Source: Candidatus Poribacteria bacterium
Lineage (GTDB): Bacteria; Poribacteria; WGA-4E; WGA-3G
Reading direction: 5' to 3'
Assembly (NCBI GenBank): GCA_022394755.1
Contig: JAGFCA010000075.1
Span: 30,499-94,498 of the forward strand
Length of the DNA: 64,000 nucleotides
Under the pieces are notes generated by a model. It was not told the origin of the DNA, did not search any database, and saw only the letters and a list, made by a program, of their open reading frames with translations. Below are positions 46,300-55,292 of the stretch, in pieces (the stretch's first letter is position 1; each line of letters opens with the position of its first letter). The translations under genes and the position numbers were made by a program.

Positions 46300-47895
46300 T
46301 TGTTACTCTCAATAATTATTTTCCTACCACTACTTGGCGTAATAGCAATTGCATTGCTTAGAGGTATGGGACCGTCTGCGGTTAAAGGTATCGCGCTATT
46401 CATTAGTTTATTGACATTCCTTATCTCCATCGGACTATACACAGGATTTGATGCAAATATTGAAGGATTCCAAACTAACGAGCTACTACGTCAAAAAACA
46501 ACATGGATTGCCGATTTAGGTATTAGTTATCATATCGGGATTGATGGTATTTCTTTGTGGTTGGTTCTACTAACAACATTCCTAACACCAATATGTATTA
46601 TTGCAGCTTGGAATTCCATTGAAAAAGGTCTAAGTGGATTTATGATGTCCCTCCTGGCTTTGGAAACTGGTATGTTGGGAGTCTTCTGCTCCTTAGATCT
46701 TTTCCTCTTTTTCGTTTTTTGGGAATCAATGTTAATCCCAATGTATTTCCTCATAGGTATATGGGGAGGAGAGCGACGGATTTATGCCACTATCAAGTTT
46801 GTCCTCTATACTATGGCTGGCAGTGCACTCATGCTGGTTGGAATATTAGCGTTATACTTCCAAAACGATAGTAGTTTTGATTTTGTAGCACTGACGCAAA
46901 ATGGTCCTTTTGACCATTCTCACTTGCTATTCCTTGCATTCTTCATAGCATTTGCCATTAAAGTTCCCCTCTTTCCATTCCATACGTGGTTGCCTGATGC
47001 ACACGTGGAAGCACCAACTGTTGGAAGTGTAATCCTTGCTGGTGTACTACTGAAAATGGGTACTTATGGAATTGTACGTTTCTGTCTCCCACTATTTCCT
47101 GAAGCAGCAGCGAATGCAACTACTTGGATTATACCGTTGGCAGTAATTGGTATTATCTATGGGGCATTAGTTGCAATGGTACAACCCGATCTGAAAAAAC
47201 TGGTGGCATATTCAAGTGTTAGTCACCTCGGTTTTGTTGTGTTAGGCTTATTCTCACAAAGCCATATAGGAATACAAGGCAGTGTCCTACAGATGATTAA
47301 TCATGGATTAAGTACTGGAGCACTTTTCCTACTGGTTGGGATGATTTATGAACGAAGACATAGTCGAATGATTGTCGATTTTGGAGGATTAGCAAAACGT
47401 ATGCCTATATTTGCTACATTTTTCTTGATCGTTACCCTATCATCTATCGGTTTACCTGGTCTAAATGGTTTTGTTGGTGAATACATGATTCTCTTGGGTA
47501 GTTTTATTAACGCGGTTAATGGGACATTCTCAATATGGTATGTTGTTTTTGCAACCACCGGTGTGATTCTCGCAGCTGTCTACATGCTATGGATGTTTCA
47601 AAGAGTTATGTTCGGCAAACTGGATTCTACTAACGAATCTCTACCAGATTTGAACCCTCGAGAAATTGTACTACTTATTCCCATCATTGCATTGATCTTT
47701 TGGATTGGTGTTTACCCAAATTCCTTCTTAAAACCTATGAAAATGTCTGTAGATGAAGTTGTCAAAAAAGTAGACACAACACAAAACACACCAGCTGTGG
47801 GTCAATTGGAATATATAGATAATACTGTTGAACCATTACAGAACAATGAAACTGATAAACCTATGTTGATTAATGAGGAGGAACAGAGTAAGTAG
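46300..47895 (+). CDS. nuoM: NADH-quinone oxidoreductase subunit M
   Basis: About 531 residues; antiporter-like proton pump of complex I. Conserved features are WIADLGISYHIGIDGISLWLVLLTTFLTP, VFWESMLIPMYFLIGIWGGERRIYATIKF with the key Glu, KVPLFPFHTWLPDAHVEAPTVGSVILAGVLLKMGTYG and LKKLVAYSSVSHLGFVVLG. No ATG start is available; TTG 46300 is chosen since AAAGGAG ends 7 bases before it, while TTG 46294 is too close. The hydrophilic C-terminal tail of about 50 residues (VGQLEYIDNTVEPLQNNETD) is longer than usual. Overlaps the antiporter gene by 1 base. Confidence 0.95.
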   Translation: MLLSIIIFLPLLGVIAIALLRGMGPSAVKGIALFISLLTFLISIGLYTGFDANIEGFQTNELLRQKTTWIADLGISYHIGIDGISLWLVLLTTFLTPICIIAAWNSIEKGLSGFMMSLLALETGMLGVFCSLDLFLFFVFWESMLIPMYFLIGIWGGERRIYATIKFVLYTMAGSALMLVGILALYFQNDSSFDFVALTQNGPFDHSHLLFLAFFIAFAIKVPLFPFHTWLPDAHVEAPTVGSVILAGVLLKMGTYGIVRFCLPLFPEAAANATTWIIPLAVIGIIYGALVAMVQPDLKKLVAYSSVSHLGFVVLGLFSQSHIGIQGSVLQMINHGLSTGALFLLVGMIYERRHSRMIVDFGGLAKRMPIFATFFLIVTLSSIGLPGLNGFVGEYMILLGSFINAVNGTFSIWYVVFATTGVILAAVYMLWMFQRVMFGKLDSTNESLPDLNPREIVLLIPIIALIFWIGVYPNSFLKPMKMSVDEVVKKVDTTQNTPAVGQLEYIDNTVEPLQNNETDKPMLINEEEQSK

Positions 47896-49382
47896 TGAAT
47901 TTAAGATTTGTACCCTGTATTATAATTATTGTTATTCTCGGACTTTTCCTGACGATTACACCAGATGTGTTCGCTGCCGGCGAAGAAGGACAAGGACATT
48001 ATCAAGTTGATGGTAAAGAATTACCTCTTTGGAGTATGATCCCATTTGTTGGTATTCTACTATCTATTGCTCTTTTACCACTTATATTGGATTCTCATTT
48101 TCTCGTACATCACGGCGGAAAGATGTCGTTGGTATGGGGATTACTCTTTGCTATACCTTACCTTATTGCCTATGGTGGAAAAGCTTTTCACGATATATTA
48201 TACATCTACCTGATAGACTATATCCCCTTTATTGTCCTTTTATGGGGTCTGTTTACTGTAGCAGGTGGTATTCTGGTGCGTGGTACTCTGCGGGGAACAC
48301 CTTTAGTTAACACACTATTGCTCTTGATTGGAACTGTCATTGCATCTTGGATAGGAACTACAGGTGCATCAATGCTCCTGATTCGGCCACTAATTCGTGC
48401 TAACACGTATCGAAAAAGCAAGGTTCATCTGGTCGTATTTTTCATCTTTTTAGTAAGTAATATCGGAGGATCTTTAACACCCTTAGGAGACCCACCCCTC
48501 TTTTTAGGTTTCTTACACGGTGTACCTTTCTTCTGGACAACATCCGCATTATTCCCTCATATGGTATTTATAAGTGTGATCTTAATTGTACTCTTCTTCA
48601 TTATAGACACAGTTATGTTCAAACGTGAAGGTGGAGTTGTACCAGACGATGGGGCAAAAGAACCAATTCGTATTGATGGTCTCTTCAATCTAATTTTCCT
48701 TTTTGGTATCATCGCAGCTGTATTGATGAGTGGAACATACAAATGGGGAGATGTCAATATTGCAGGTGTTCATGTATATTGGCAGAATATTGCACGTGAT
48801 GTACTGATTGTATTGATGGGACTTTTATCCCTTAAGTTCACACCATTTAGTGGTGAATTAAGGAAAGCAAACGAGTTTTCATGGGAACCTATTGAAGAAG
48901 TTGCCAAAGTCTTTGCAGGAATCTTCATTACTATTATTCCCGCTTTGACGATCCTCGGTGTTGGAGAACAAGGAGCACTTAGCGGATTGATCGTAGCAAT
49001 TGAGAAACCTTGGCACTATTTTTGGATCACTGGTGGACTCTCAAGTTTCTTGGACAATGCACCAACCTATTTGACTTTCTATAACACTGCCCTTGGTAAA
49101 TTACATTTAGTTGAAGCTCAAGTGCCAGAAATATTGAATACACCTATGGCTGAATTAGCAGCTGCAGAACATCAAACATTTGTTAGATTACTCACTGCTA
49201 TCTCTGTTGGCGCTGTTTTTATGGGTGCGAACACCTATATTGGAAACGCTCCTAATTTCATGGTTAAAGCAATAGCTGAACAGAGTGGGATTAGTATGCC
49301 AAGTTTCTTTGGTTATATGTTATGGTCAGTAGTAATCTTAGTTCCGCTATTTGTTATAGTTACTTTTGTCTTCCTTCTTTAG
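47895..49382 (+). CDS. NhaD-like sodium/proton antiporter
   Basis: A 495-residue polytopic protein of the ion-transporter (NhaD/ArsB/citrate) superfamily. An N-terminal signal-like helix leads to a short periplasmic segment, then GTVIASWIGTTGASMLLIRPLIRAN, NIGGSLTPLGDPPLFLGFLHGVPFFWT, and in the second half SSFLDNAPTYLTFYNTALG and GANTYIGNAPNFMVKAIAEQSG: two inverted GxxxTPxGxPP/DNxPT-type half-sites as in NhaD. It likely exchanges Na+ for H+. The start is GTG 47895, overlapping the nuoM stop. Its place between nuoM and nuoN suggests co-regulation of respiratory proton pumping and sodium homeostasis. Confidence 0.88.
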   Translation: MNLRFVPCIIIIVILGLFLTITPDVFAAGEEGQGHYQVDGKELPLWSMIPFVGILLSIALLPLILDSHFLVHHGGKMSLVWGLLFAIPYLIAYGGKAFHDILYIYLIDYIPFIVLLWGLFTVAGGILVRGTLRGTPLVNTLLLLIGTVIASWIGTTGASMLLIRPLIRANTYRKSKVHLVVFFIFLVSNIGGSLTPLGDPPLFLGFLHGVPFFWTTSALFPHMVFISVILIVLFFIIDTVMFKREGGVVPDDGAKEPIRIDGLFNLIFLFGIIAAVLMSGTYKWGDVNIAGVHVYWQNIARDVLIVLMGLLSLKFTPFSGELRKANEFSWEPIEEVAKVFAGIFITIIPALTILGVGEQGALSGLIVAIEKPWHYFWITGGLSSFLDNAPTYLTFYNTALGKLHLVEAQVPEILNTPMAELAAAEHQTFVRLLTAISVGAVFMGANTYIGNAPNFMVKAIAEQSGISMPSFFGYMLWSVVILVPLFVIVTFVFLL

Positions 49383-49468
49383 GAGAATAAATCTTTTGGA
49401 CGAATTATATATGGGACTATACCCTGCATACTATTGCGATATTGATCTTATTTCAACGGAGGTCTTGA

Positions 49469-50899
49469 ATGCCAACAATTAACTGGTCATTGTTGAGGCC
49501 AGAACTTGTTATTGTTTCTACACTATTCATTGTTCTAATCTTTGACATGATTGACTCGCTATCAAAGAAAGTACTTGGATGGATTACTATTGTTGGAGCA
49601 GCTATTGCACTGTGGGTGTCAATAGACATGATCTTAGCCAATAAGGTAGGAACACAATTCAACGGTATGTTTGAGATTGACCCATATTCCCTATTTTTCA
49701 ATGTTATATTCTTGGTTTCGACAATACTCGTTACTTTAATCTCACTTAGTTATTTGGGAAGAGATAACAAAAAACAGGGACCATATTACCTTCTAATTCT
49801 GCTTGCAACTCTTGGTATGATGTTAATGGCAGGAGGGAATGAATTAATCATTGTTTTCCTCGGCTTAGAGTTGATGTCCTTATCCCTATATGTTTTAGCA
49901 GGATATTTCCGAGAAAGTCCAGCATCAAGTGAAGCAGGAATGAAATATCTATTACTTGGCGCATTTGCAAGTGCCTTTTTTCTTTACGGAATTGCACTTA
50001 TCTATGGTGCTACTGGAACAACAAGCATTCCTGATATTGCAACCAAACTAACAGAGAATAGTTCATCACCCCTTCTTCTATCAGGGATGTTTCTTCTCAT
50101 CGTTGGTTTTGGATTCAAAGTAGCAATTGTTCCATTTCATCAATGGGCACCAGATGTATACGAGGGGGCACCAACCACTATCGCTGCTTTTATCTCTGCA
50201 GGACCAAAAGCAGCAGGTTTCGCAGCTTTCATTCGAATCTTTATGGAAGCATTACCAGATATGGAACCACATTGGAATGGTGTAATTATACTGTTGGCAA
50301 TGATTACCATGACAGGTGGAAATATCATAGCAATCGCACAAACAAACATAAAACGTATGCTTGCATACTCAAGTATCGCGCATGCTGGATATATTCTTAT
50401 AGGTTTAGCTGCGGCCAGTAATGATGGTACTGCAAGTGCAATGTTATACCTATTAATTTATTGCGTTATGAATATCGCTGCCTTTGGTGCAGTGATTTTG
50501 GCAAAGAATGCTGATGGTGAAAGCCTCCTGATTTCAGATTACGCTGGACTCGGTTTTCGAAAACCATTACTCGGATTATTCCTGACGCTTATGTTATTAT
50601 CTCTTGCAGGATTCCCACCAACTGCAGGATTCGTAGGGAAATTCTATATCTTCAAATCCGCTGTCCAATCTGGACATGTTTGGCTTGTTATCATTGGTGC
50701 GATAAATACAGCAATCTCAGCATTCTATTACTTACGAGTTGTCGTAACTATGTACATGAGTGAACCAGACGAAGAATTAGAAATCAATCCATATCCATCA
50801 ACTTTGGTATTGGGTTTGGTCATTGCTTCAATCGGTGTTCTCCTAATTGGGATACTACCAACACTCCTTCTAAGTCCTGCTCAGAATGCAATTATGTAG
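49469..50899 (+). CDS. nuoN: NADH-quinone oxidoreductase subunit N (second copy)
   Basis: A 476-residue antiporter-like subunit. Landmarks are GLELMSLSLYVLAGYFRESPASSEAGMKYLLLGAF, KVAIVPFHQWAPDVYEGAPTTIAAFI, IKRMLAYSSIAHAGYILIGLAA and GFPPTAGFVGKFYIF. It is paralogous to the copy at 181-1653 but clearly divergent. ATG 49469, with GGAGG upstream. It is the last gene of the nuo locus, followed 36 bases later by a strong terminator. Confidence 0.96.
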   Translation: MPTINWSLLRPELVIVSTLFIVLIFDMIDSLSKKVLGWITIVGAAIALWVSIDMILANKVGTQFNGMFEIDPYSLFFNVIFLVSTILVTLISLSYLGRDNKKQGPYYLLILLATLGMMLMAGGNELIIVFLGLELMSLSLYVLAGYFRESPASSEAGMKYLLLGAFASAFFLYGIALIYGATGTTSIPDIATKLTENSSSPLLLSGMFLLIVGFGFKVAIVPFHQWAPDVYEGAPTTIAAFISAGPKAAGFAAFIRIFMEALPDMEPHWNGVIILLAMITMTGGNIIAIAQTNIKRMLAYSSIAHAGYILIGLAAASNDGTASAMLYLLIYCVMNIAAFGAVILAKNADGESLLISDYAGLGFRKPLLGLFLTLMLLSLAGFPPTAGFVGKFYIFKSAVQSGHVWLVIIGAINTAISAFYYLRVVVTMYMSEPDEELEINPYPSTLVLGLVIASIGVLLIGILPTLLLSPAQNAIM

Positions 50900-50935
50900 T
50901 TTCACGCCATATCTATAATACATCGATCACTTAGT

Positions 50936-50983
50936 AAACACCTCAATATTGATTATTTATAATCAATATTGAGGTGTTTTTGT
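50936..50983 (+). terminator. rho-independent terminator of the nuo operon
   Basis: A perfect stem of about 20 bp: AAACACCTCAATATTGATTA (50936-50955) pairs with its complement (50960-50979) around the loop TTTA, followed by TTTTTGTTT. It lies 36 bases after nuoN. The stem top CCTCAATATT recurs in the terminator at 53360, also upstream of an ECF sigma gene. Confidence 0.95.
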
Positions 50984-51071
50984 TTATACAGATAATCTAC
51001 TTATCTGAAAAATGGAACTTTATCCGTCTCTAATTGTAGTAACATTCAGATACACTTTATCGGTGCGATGT

Positions 51072-51599
51072 ATGACTGAGTCTGAATTTCTAAAATTATT
51101 CAAAAAACACTATAAACAAGTATATCGACATGCTTTTTATCTATTGAAGAACAATGAAGATGCCGAAGACATGACCCAAGAGACATTCATAAAAGCATGG
51201 CAACTGAAAAATGAATTACGACCCTCTACTGTTCATTCTTGGTTACTAAAATGTGTTCAAAATCTCTGTTTTAATGAATTGAAGAGACAAAAATATCAAG
51301 TATACACTTCAGATGAATTTACTAATGTTGTTGATAACCTGCATCACTCTGAATCCGTACAACACGTGCAGTCTCCTGAAAAGAGTGTTTGTAATGAGGA
51401 GACCAAAAGGTTAGTTCATCAAGCAATTGGCAAATTGCCACCAAGACTGCGACTCATTGTTGTGATGCGGGAATTAGACGGTATGAGTTATAGTGAAATA
51501 TCAGAAGTAATGGGAATACCAGAAGGAACTGTGAAGTCGAAATTATATCGAGCCAGAAAGAAGTTAAGGTCAATACTTAGCAATATGTTGGAGAAGTAA
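51072..51599 (+). CDS. ECF-type RNA polymerase sigma factor
   Basis: A 175-residue sigma-70 family factor of the extracytoplasmic-function type. Region 2 covers residues about 8-75 (YKQVYRHAFYLLKNNEDAEDMTQETFIKAWQ). Region 4 is near 115-170 (IGKLPPRLRLIVVMRELDGMSYSEISEVMGIPEGTVKSKLYRARKKL). ATG 51072 (MTESEFLKLF) gives the usual N-terminus; longer readings add no homology. A zinc-finger protein gene starts one base after the stop, as is typical of a sigma/anti-sigma pair. It is paralogous to the gene at 53504. Confidence 0.95.
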   Translation: MTESEFLKLFKKHYKQVYRHAFYLLKNNEDAEDMTQETFIKAWQLKNELRPSTVHSWLLKCVQNLCFNELKRQKYQVYTSDEFTNVVDNLHHSESVQHVQSPEKSVCNEETKRLVHQAIGKLPPRLRLIVVMRELDGMSYSEISEVMGIPEGTVKSKLYRARKKLRSILSNMLEK

Positions 51600-51600
51600 A

Positions 51601-52017
51601 ATGAACAAAGAAGTATCATGTTCACAATGTGAAGAATTATTAGATGAATACATTGATGATGAATTAGACGCAAAAACACATTCACTAATTTCAAACCATA
51701 TACTTGATTGTCAAGACTGTCAATACGCATATAAATTAGCACAGATAGTTGATGAAGTGATATGTGATCTGCCTTCTCCTGAACCCTCTACTAAATTATA
51801 CAATCAAGTTAAATCCTATATTGACGGCACTACAGATGATAGCAAATGGGAACAACTAACAATGTTTGACATAACAGCAATACACCAATCACAATCCCAA
51901 ACATCAATGAATGATGATGAAGTACATAAAACTGAGTCACCTGAATCTAATTGGATACAAATCACTTTACAAGACCTACCTGATCTTCATAGAGAATTCG
52001 TTAACCTGAATCAATAG
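51601..52017 (+). CDS. zinc-finger (zf-HC2) anti-sigma factor, soluble
   Basis: A 138-residue protein. Cys residues in CSQCEELLDEYIDDELD and the motif NHILDCQDC (H-x3-C-x2-C) define a ZAS/zf-HC2 anti-sigma domain that would bind and hold the adjacent sigma factor. No transmembrane helix follows, so unlike the second pair it would be cytoplasmic and could respond to an internal, perhaps redox, signal. The C-terminal half is acidic and Ser/Gln-rich. It is translated directly after the sigma gene and 43 bases before a DnaN-like gene. Confidence 0.85.
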   Translation: MNKEVSCSQCEELLDEYIDDELDAKTHSLISNHILDCQDCQYAYKLAQIVDEVICDLPSPEPSTKLYNQVKSYIDGTTDDSKWEQLTMFDITAIHQSQSQTSMNDDEVHKTESPESNWIQITLQDLPDLHREFVNLNQ

Positions 52018-52060
52018 TAATCAGAAAATAATGAGAAGATAATCATAAGGAGAATTAACA

Positions 52061-53218
52061 ATGAAACTTACTACAAATAGAGATGACTTGATTACTGGGT
52101 TATTGAAATTAGAGGATATACTTAATACAAAAGACCCTTTATCCGTTCAATCACAGTTAAGAATAAAAACAACTGATAATGGAATTGAATTGACTGCTAC
52201 AGATTCAGAAACCACCATTCAGACTACAGTAGCCTGTGAAGTTATAGAAGATGGTGAGGTTATATTATTAGGCAAATACATGACTGAAATAACCCAGAAC
52301 ATCCAGAATAATGATCAAATTGAAATATCATTAAATAATGATAATGAAACAATTAAAATTTCATGCTCGGATGGCTTGTATAAACTTAAGAAATCCGATT
52401 TTAGTAATATACCAGTTATACCTACACTACATAGGTCAAAATTTACGATCATAGATCAGTCTTTACATTCCCTGATTAACAAGACTCAATATGTTGTGGA
52501 TGATGAATCAAGACGTAGAGGTATAGATGGGTTATACTTTAAAATGGAAAAAGATAAATCTGAAATTGTTGCAACAAATGGATCGGTTGTTTTATCATTG
52601 GCAAAATTCAATATAAAAAAACAAGCTAATGAATCCAGTAGTTCTCCATTTATTCTATCTTTAAAATCATCTAAAAATATCATGAAACATATTTCAGATA
52701 CTTCTGAACTATCCATTTGCATTGAAGACACTAATGATATGAATGGTCAGAAAAGTAGTCAATCCTATATTCAGGTTAATGATGAAAGTACTATAATAAG
52801 ATCGAGAGTATTAGATGCAGGTGGTTTTCCTGAATATCCAGTAATTTTCGCAAGAGATATTATTGGAGGAATTAAAATTAATCGCACAAGATTGATAAAA
52901 GGTTTACAACGAGTATCTGTTTTATCAAATCCTAAGCTTCATAGAGTGAAACTTTCAATCCATACAGATAAACTGTGTATTTCATGTCAAACTGACAGTT
53001 TAGGTGAAGCATTAGAAGAGATAGATATCGAACATATAGATAATGTAACTACAATCGACATTTATCTAAATGCTAAACACTTAATAGAGGGATTATTACA
53101 CATGAACGATGATAAAGTGGCAATGGAATATAGCAGTGAGTTACTACCGATTTTTTTCAAATCTACACCTGTACAGAACCATATTTTCGTTTTGTGTCCA
53201 ATGAAATTAATGGATTAA
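52061..53218 (+). CDS. dnaN: divergent DNA polymerase III beta-clamp-like protein
   Basis: A 385-residue protein with the three-domain layout of the sliding clamp: MKLTTNRDDLITGLLKLEDIL, IELTATDSETTIQT (strand motif TATD), FSNIPVIPTLHRSKFTIIDQSLHSLINKTQYVV, GIDGLYFKMEKDKSEIVATNGSVVLSL (usually VATDGHRLA) and C-terminal VQNHIFVLCPMKLMD (usually YxxxVMPMRL). Several signature positions are changed, so this is a diverged clamp, possibly a second copy. It follows the sigma/anti-sigma genes on one strand, away from any dnaA, and ends in a terminator. Confidence 0.8.
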   Translation: MKLTTNRDDLITGLLKLEDILNTKDPLSVQSQLRIKTTDNGIELTATDSETTIQTTVACEVIEDGEVILLGKYMTEITQNIQNNDQIEISLNNDNETIKISCSDGLYKLKKSDFSNIPVIPTLHRSKFTIIDQSLHSLINKTQYVVDDESRRRGIDGLYFKMEKDKSEIVATNGSVVLSLAKFNIKKQANESSSSPFILSLKSSKNIMKHISDTSELSICIEDTNDMNGQKSSQSYIQVNDESTIIRSRVLDAGGFPEYPVIFARDIIGGIKINRTRLIKGLQRVSVLSNPKLHRVKLSIHTDKLCISCQTDSLGEALEEIDIEHIDNVTTIDIYLNAKHLIEGLLHMNDDKVAMEYSSELLPIFFKSTPVQNHIFVLCPMKLMD

Positions 53219-53503
53219 AGATTATGAGAAATCCAATTCTAACAAAATACATATCATTTAGGTCAATGTGATTGTCTATTACTACTATATCTTAATTTAT
53301 ATTGATTTCTAAAGCAGTGTAACAAATAAGACTTGTCACTAAAATACTCATTTCATTCATACCTCAATATTGGCAATTTTGTCTAGTCGATATTGAGGTA
53401 TTTTATGTTATTTCTTACAATTAAAAAGTATATAATCATAAATAGATGCAACCATTCTTAAACTCATTTGTATTGTATTATCCATGGCGCGTGGAGTTAC
53501 GAA
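53219..53503. other. intergenic region with terminator
   Basis: 285 AT-rich bases between the clamp-like gene and the next sigma gene. They hold the terminator at 53360-53405 and presumably the promoter of the second sigma operon; no clear -35/-10 pair is seen. Confidence 0.4.
53360..53405 (+). terminator. rho-independent terminator of the sigma/anti-sigma/clamp operon
   Basis: TACCTCAATAT (53360-53370) pairs perfectly with ATATTGAGGTA (53390-53400), followed by TTTTATG. The arm CCTCAATATTG is the same as in the terminator at 50936, and both lie about 95-105 bases before an ECF sigma start codon. Confidence 0.85.
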
Positions 53504-54034
53504 ATGAACGAAGAAGAATTCCTTGAGTTAGTCAGTAAACATCAAGATCAAGTATATAGGCATACGTTATACCTACTAAAAAACATTGAAGACGCTAAGG
53601 ATATGACACAAGAAACTTTCATGAAGGCATGGCAACACCGCTCAAAATTGAGACAAGATACGGTTCGATATTGGTTACTAAAATGTGCACGAAATCTATG
53701 TTTCAATAAAATCAAAAGGCGAAAGTTTCAAGTACATTTATCAGATGAAGATGACGGTGATTCGTTGGAAATATTACTACAGGAACATTCTCTACAAAAA
53801 AATCCAACTCCAGAAGAGAATACAATTAATCAGGAAACAAGACAATTAATCCATCAAGCAATCGCTGAATTACCACCGGATATTCGCTCGATAGTAATCA
53901 TGCGGGAATTAGAAGGAATGGGATACAAAGAAATCGGAAAAGTAGTAAGACAGTCTGAGAATACTGTTAAATCCACTGTCTTTCGTGCACGAAAAAAATT
54001 ACGTGAGATACTGAACCGTCTAATGGAGATATAA
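53504..54034 (+). CDS. ECF-type RNA polymerase sigma factor
   Basis: A 176-residue ECF sigma factor closely related to the one at 51072: MNEEEFLELVSKHQDQVYRHTLYLLKNIEDAKDMTQETFMKAWQ (region 2) and IAELPPDIRSIVIMRELEGMGYKEIGKVVRQSENTVKSTVFRARKKL (region 4). ATG 53504 is preferred over an upstream in-frame start at 53468. The cognate anti-sigma gene begins 4 bases after the stop, and two DUF4252 genes follow in the same orientation, its likely targets or partners. Confidence 0.95.
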   Translation: MNEEEFLELVSKHQDQVYRHTLYLLKNIEDAKDMTQETFMKAWQHRSKLRQDTVRYWLLKCARNLCFNKIKRRKFQVHLSDEDDGDSLEILLQEHSLQKNPTPEENTINQETRQLIHQAIAELPPDIRSIVIMRELEGMGYKEIGKVVRQSENTVKSTVFRARKKLREILNRLMEI

Positions 54035-54037
54035 TCA

Positions 54038-54646
54038 ATGGCGCATCAACCAAACCTAAATACTTGTTCTGACATCCAATCATACATTGAAGAATTTGTT
54101 ATGGGTGAATTAGATTCTAAGACAGAATCAACTATTCGATCACATCTATCCATATGTGACACCTGCAAGCATGAGTTTCGTATGGCACAGACGATTGATA
54201 CTGTTTTAGATGGTTTGGAAAAACCGATTACACCACCAGAGGTATTAAGAGATGTCACTGCTTATATTCGGGCAAATCAGAATAGTCATGGTTGGTTACA
54301 GCGAGTTCTAAATATATCACCGTTTTTAACATATTTTCGATCACACTTATTACCCATTACGACAACCATTCTAATTATTGGATTAATGGGATTTGGTATA
54401 TACAAATACAATCAAAATGTTGTTCTGGAACAAGTGAAAGAAGAGTTCTATTATGCAATGAATAAAGTTCATATTGCAGTACACAAGACAAGTATGGAGG
54501 TAAATGAAAGTTTCACATCTCTCAACATTGATGATGTTCCACAACGGGCACTAAAACCAACAATAGAAATATCAACATCAATACAGAACAGTCTTGATAT
54601 ACTACACATTTTAACGGGTTCAGATAAAAAACCAATTAACAAATAG
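54038..54646 (+). CDS. membrane zinc-finger anti-sigma factor
   Basis: A 202-residue protein. The N-terminal zf-HC2 domain reads CSDIQSYIEEFVMGELD and RSHLSICDTCKHEFRMAQTID (H-x3-C-x2-C). One transmembrane helix (LPITTTILIIGLMGFGIYKY, about residues 107-126) and a periplasmic domain of about 75 residues follow. This is the classical layout of a transmembrane anti-sigma factor that senses the envelope and releases the sigma factor. The periplasmic part has no recognised fold. It precedes the DUF4252 gene by 21 bases. Confidence 0.9.
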   Translation: MAHQPNLNTCSDIQSYIEEFVMGELDSKTESTIRSHLSICDTCKHEFRMAQTIDTVLDGLEKPITPPEVLRDVTAYIRANQNSHGWLQRVLNISPFLTYFRSHLLPITTTILIIGLMGFGIYKYNQNVVLEQVKEEFYYAMNKVHIAVHKTSMEVNESFTSLNIDDVPQRALKPTIEISTSIQNSLDILHILTGSDKKPINK

Positions 54647-54667
54647 ATACTGCAAAGGAAAAATAAA

Positions 54668-55225
54668 ATGAAACGTTTAACACTCACTACTCTATTTATC
54701 ACCATCTGCTTGTTTGCCAGTACAATTGCACAGACGAATGTGGTACGTGGTAAAATTGATATGCAATTACCAAATAGTCCAACTCCAATTGTTGAAGTTA
54801 ACTTAGACCAATCATTTTTCGTTCTCTTTATCAATTTTACTTTAAATCTTCCTGAATATGGTGAATATGCAGAAATGATTGATGGGGTTTTCGTTCATAG
54901 TTATGATAAACAGTCATTAGAATTGGACAATATGAAAAGCAATTTCCAAGAAACATTGAAAACCGAAAATTGGGAGCAGATCGTCAAGGTAAAAGATGAA
55001 CTTTACGTCAGTATACTCTTTGCTGAAACACCTGGTGTACTAAACGGTATTTTTGTGTCTTTCACTGACAAACAGAACACTACCTTTGTGAATATTTTTG
55101 GTGAAATTGATTTCCAAAAACTTGGGATCCTCTTCGGAAAAATTATGGAAACAAAACCTGATTTCATGAAGAACATCAAAATAGATGGTAATTTCGGAAT
55201 TAATAGTGATAAGGACAAAGATTGA
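54668..55225 (+). CDS. exported DUF4252 family protein
   Basis: A 185-residue protein with a signal peptide (cleavage near TIAQTN). The mature part fits DUF4252: IVEVNLDQSFFVLFINFTL, EMIDGVFVHSYD, TENWEQIVKVKDELYVSILFAE and VNIFGEIDFQKLGILFGKI. DUF4252 proteins are periplasmic or lipoproteins of unknown function often encoded beside ECF sigma/anti-sigma genes. It lacks a lipobox. It is part of the operon with the sigma pair at 53504 and the barrel fusion at 55293, whose N-terminal domain is of the same family. Confidence 0.85.
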   Translation: MKRLTLTTLFITICLFASTIAQTNVVRGKIDMQLPNSPTPIVEVNLDQSFFVLFINFTLNLPEYGEYAEMIDGVFVHSYDKQSLELDNMKSNFQETLKTENWEQIVKVKDELYVSILFAETPGVLNGIFVSFTDKQNTTFVNIFGEIDFQKLGILFGKIMETKPDFMKNIKIDGNFGINSDKDKD

Positions 55226-55292
55226 AAAGCATTTCTTCCACAGGTAAGCAAGGAAATTATTTATACACATTACATTTACAGGAGAAAAGACC

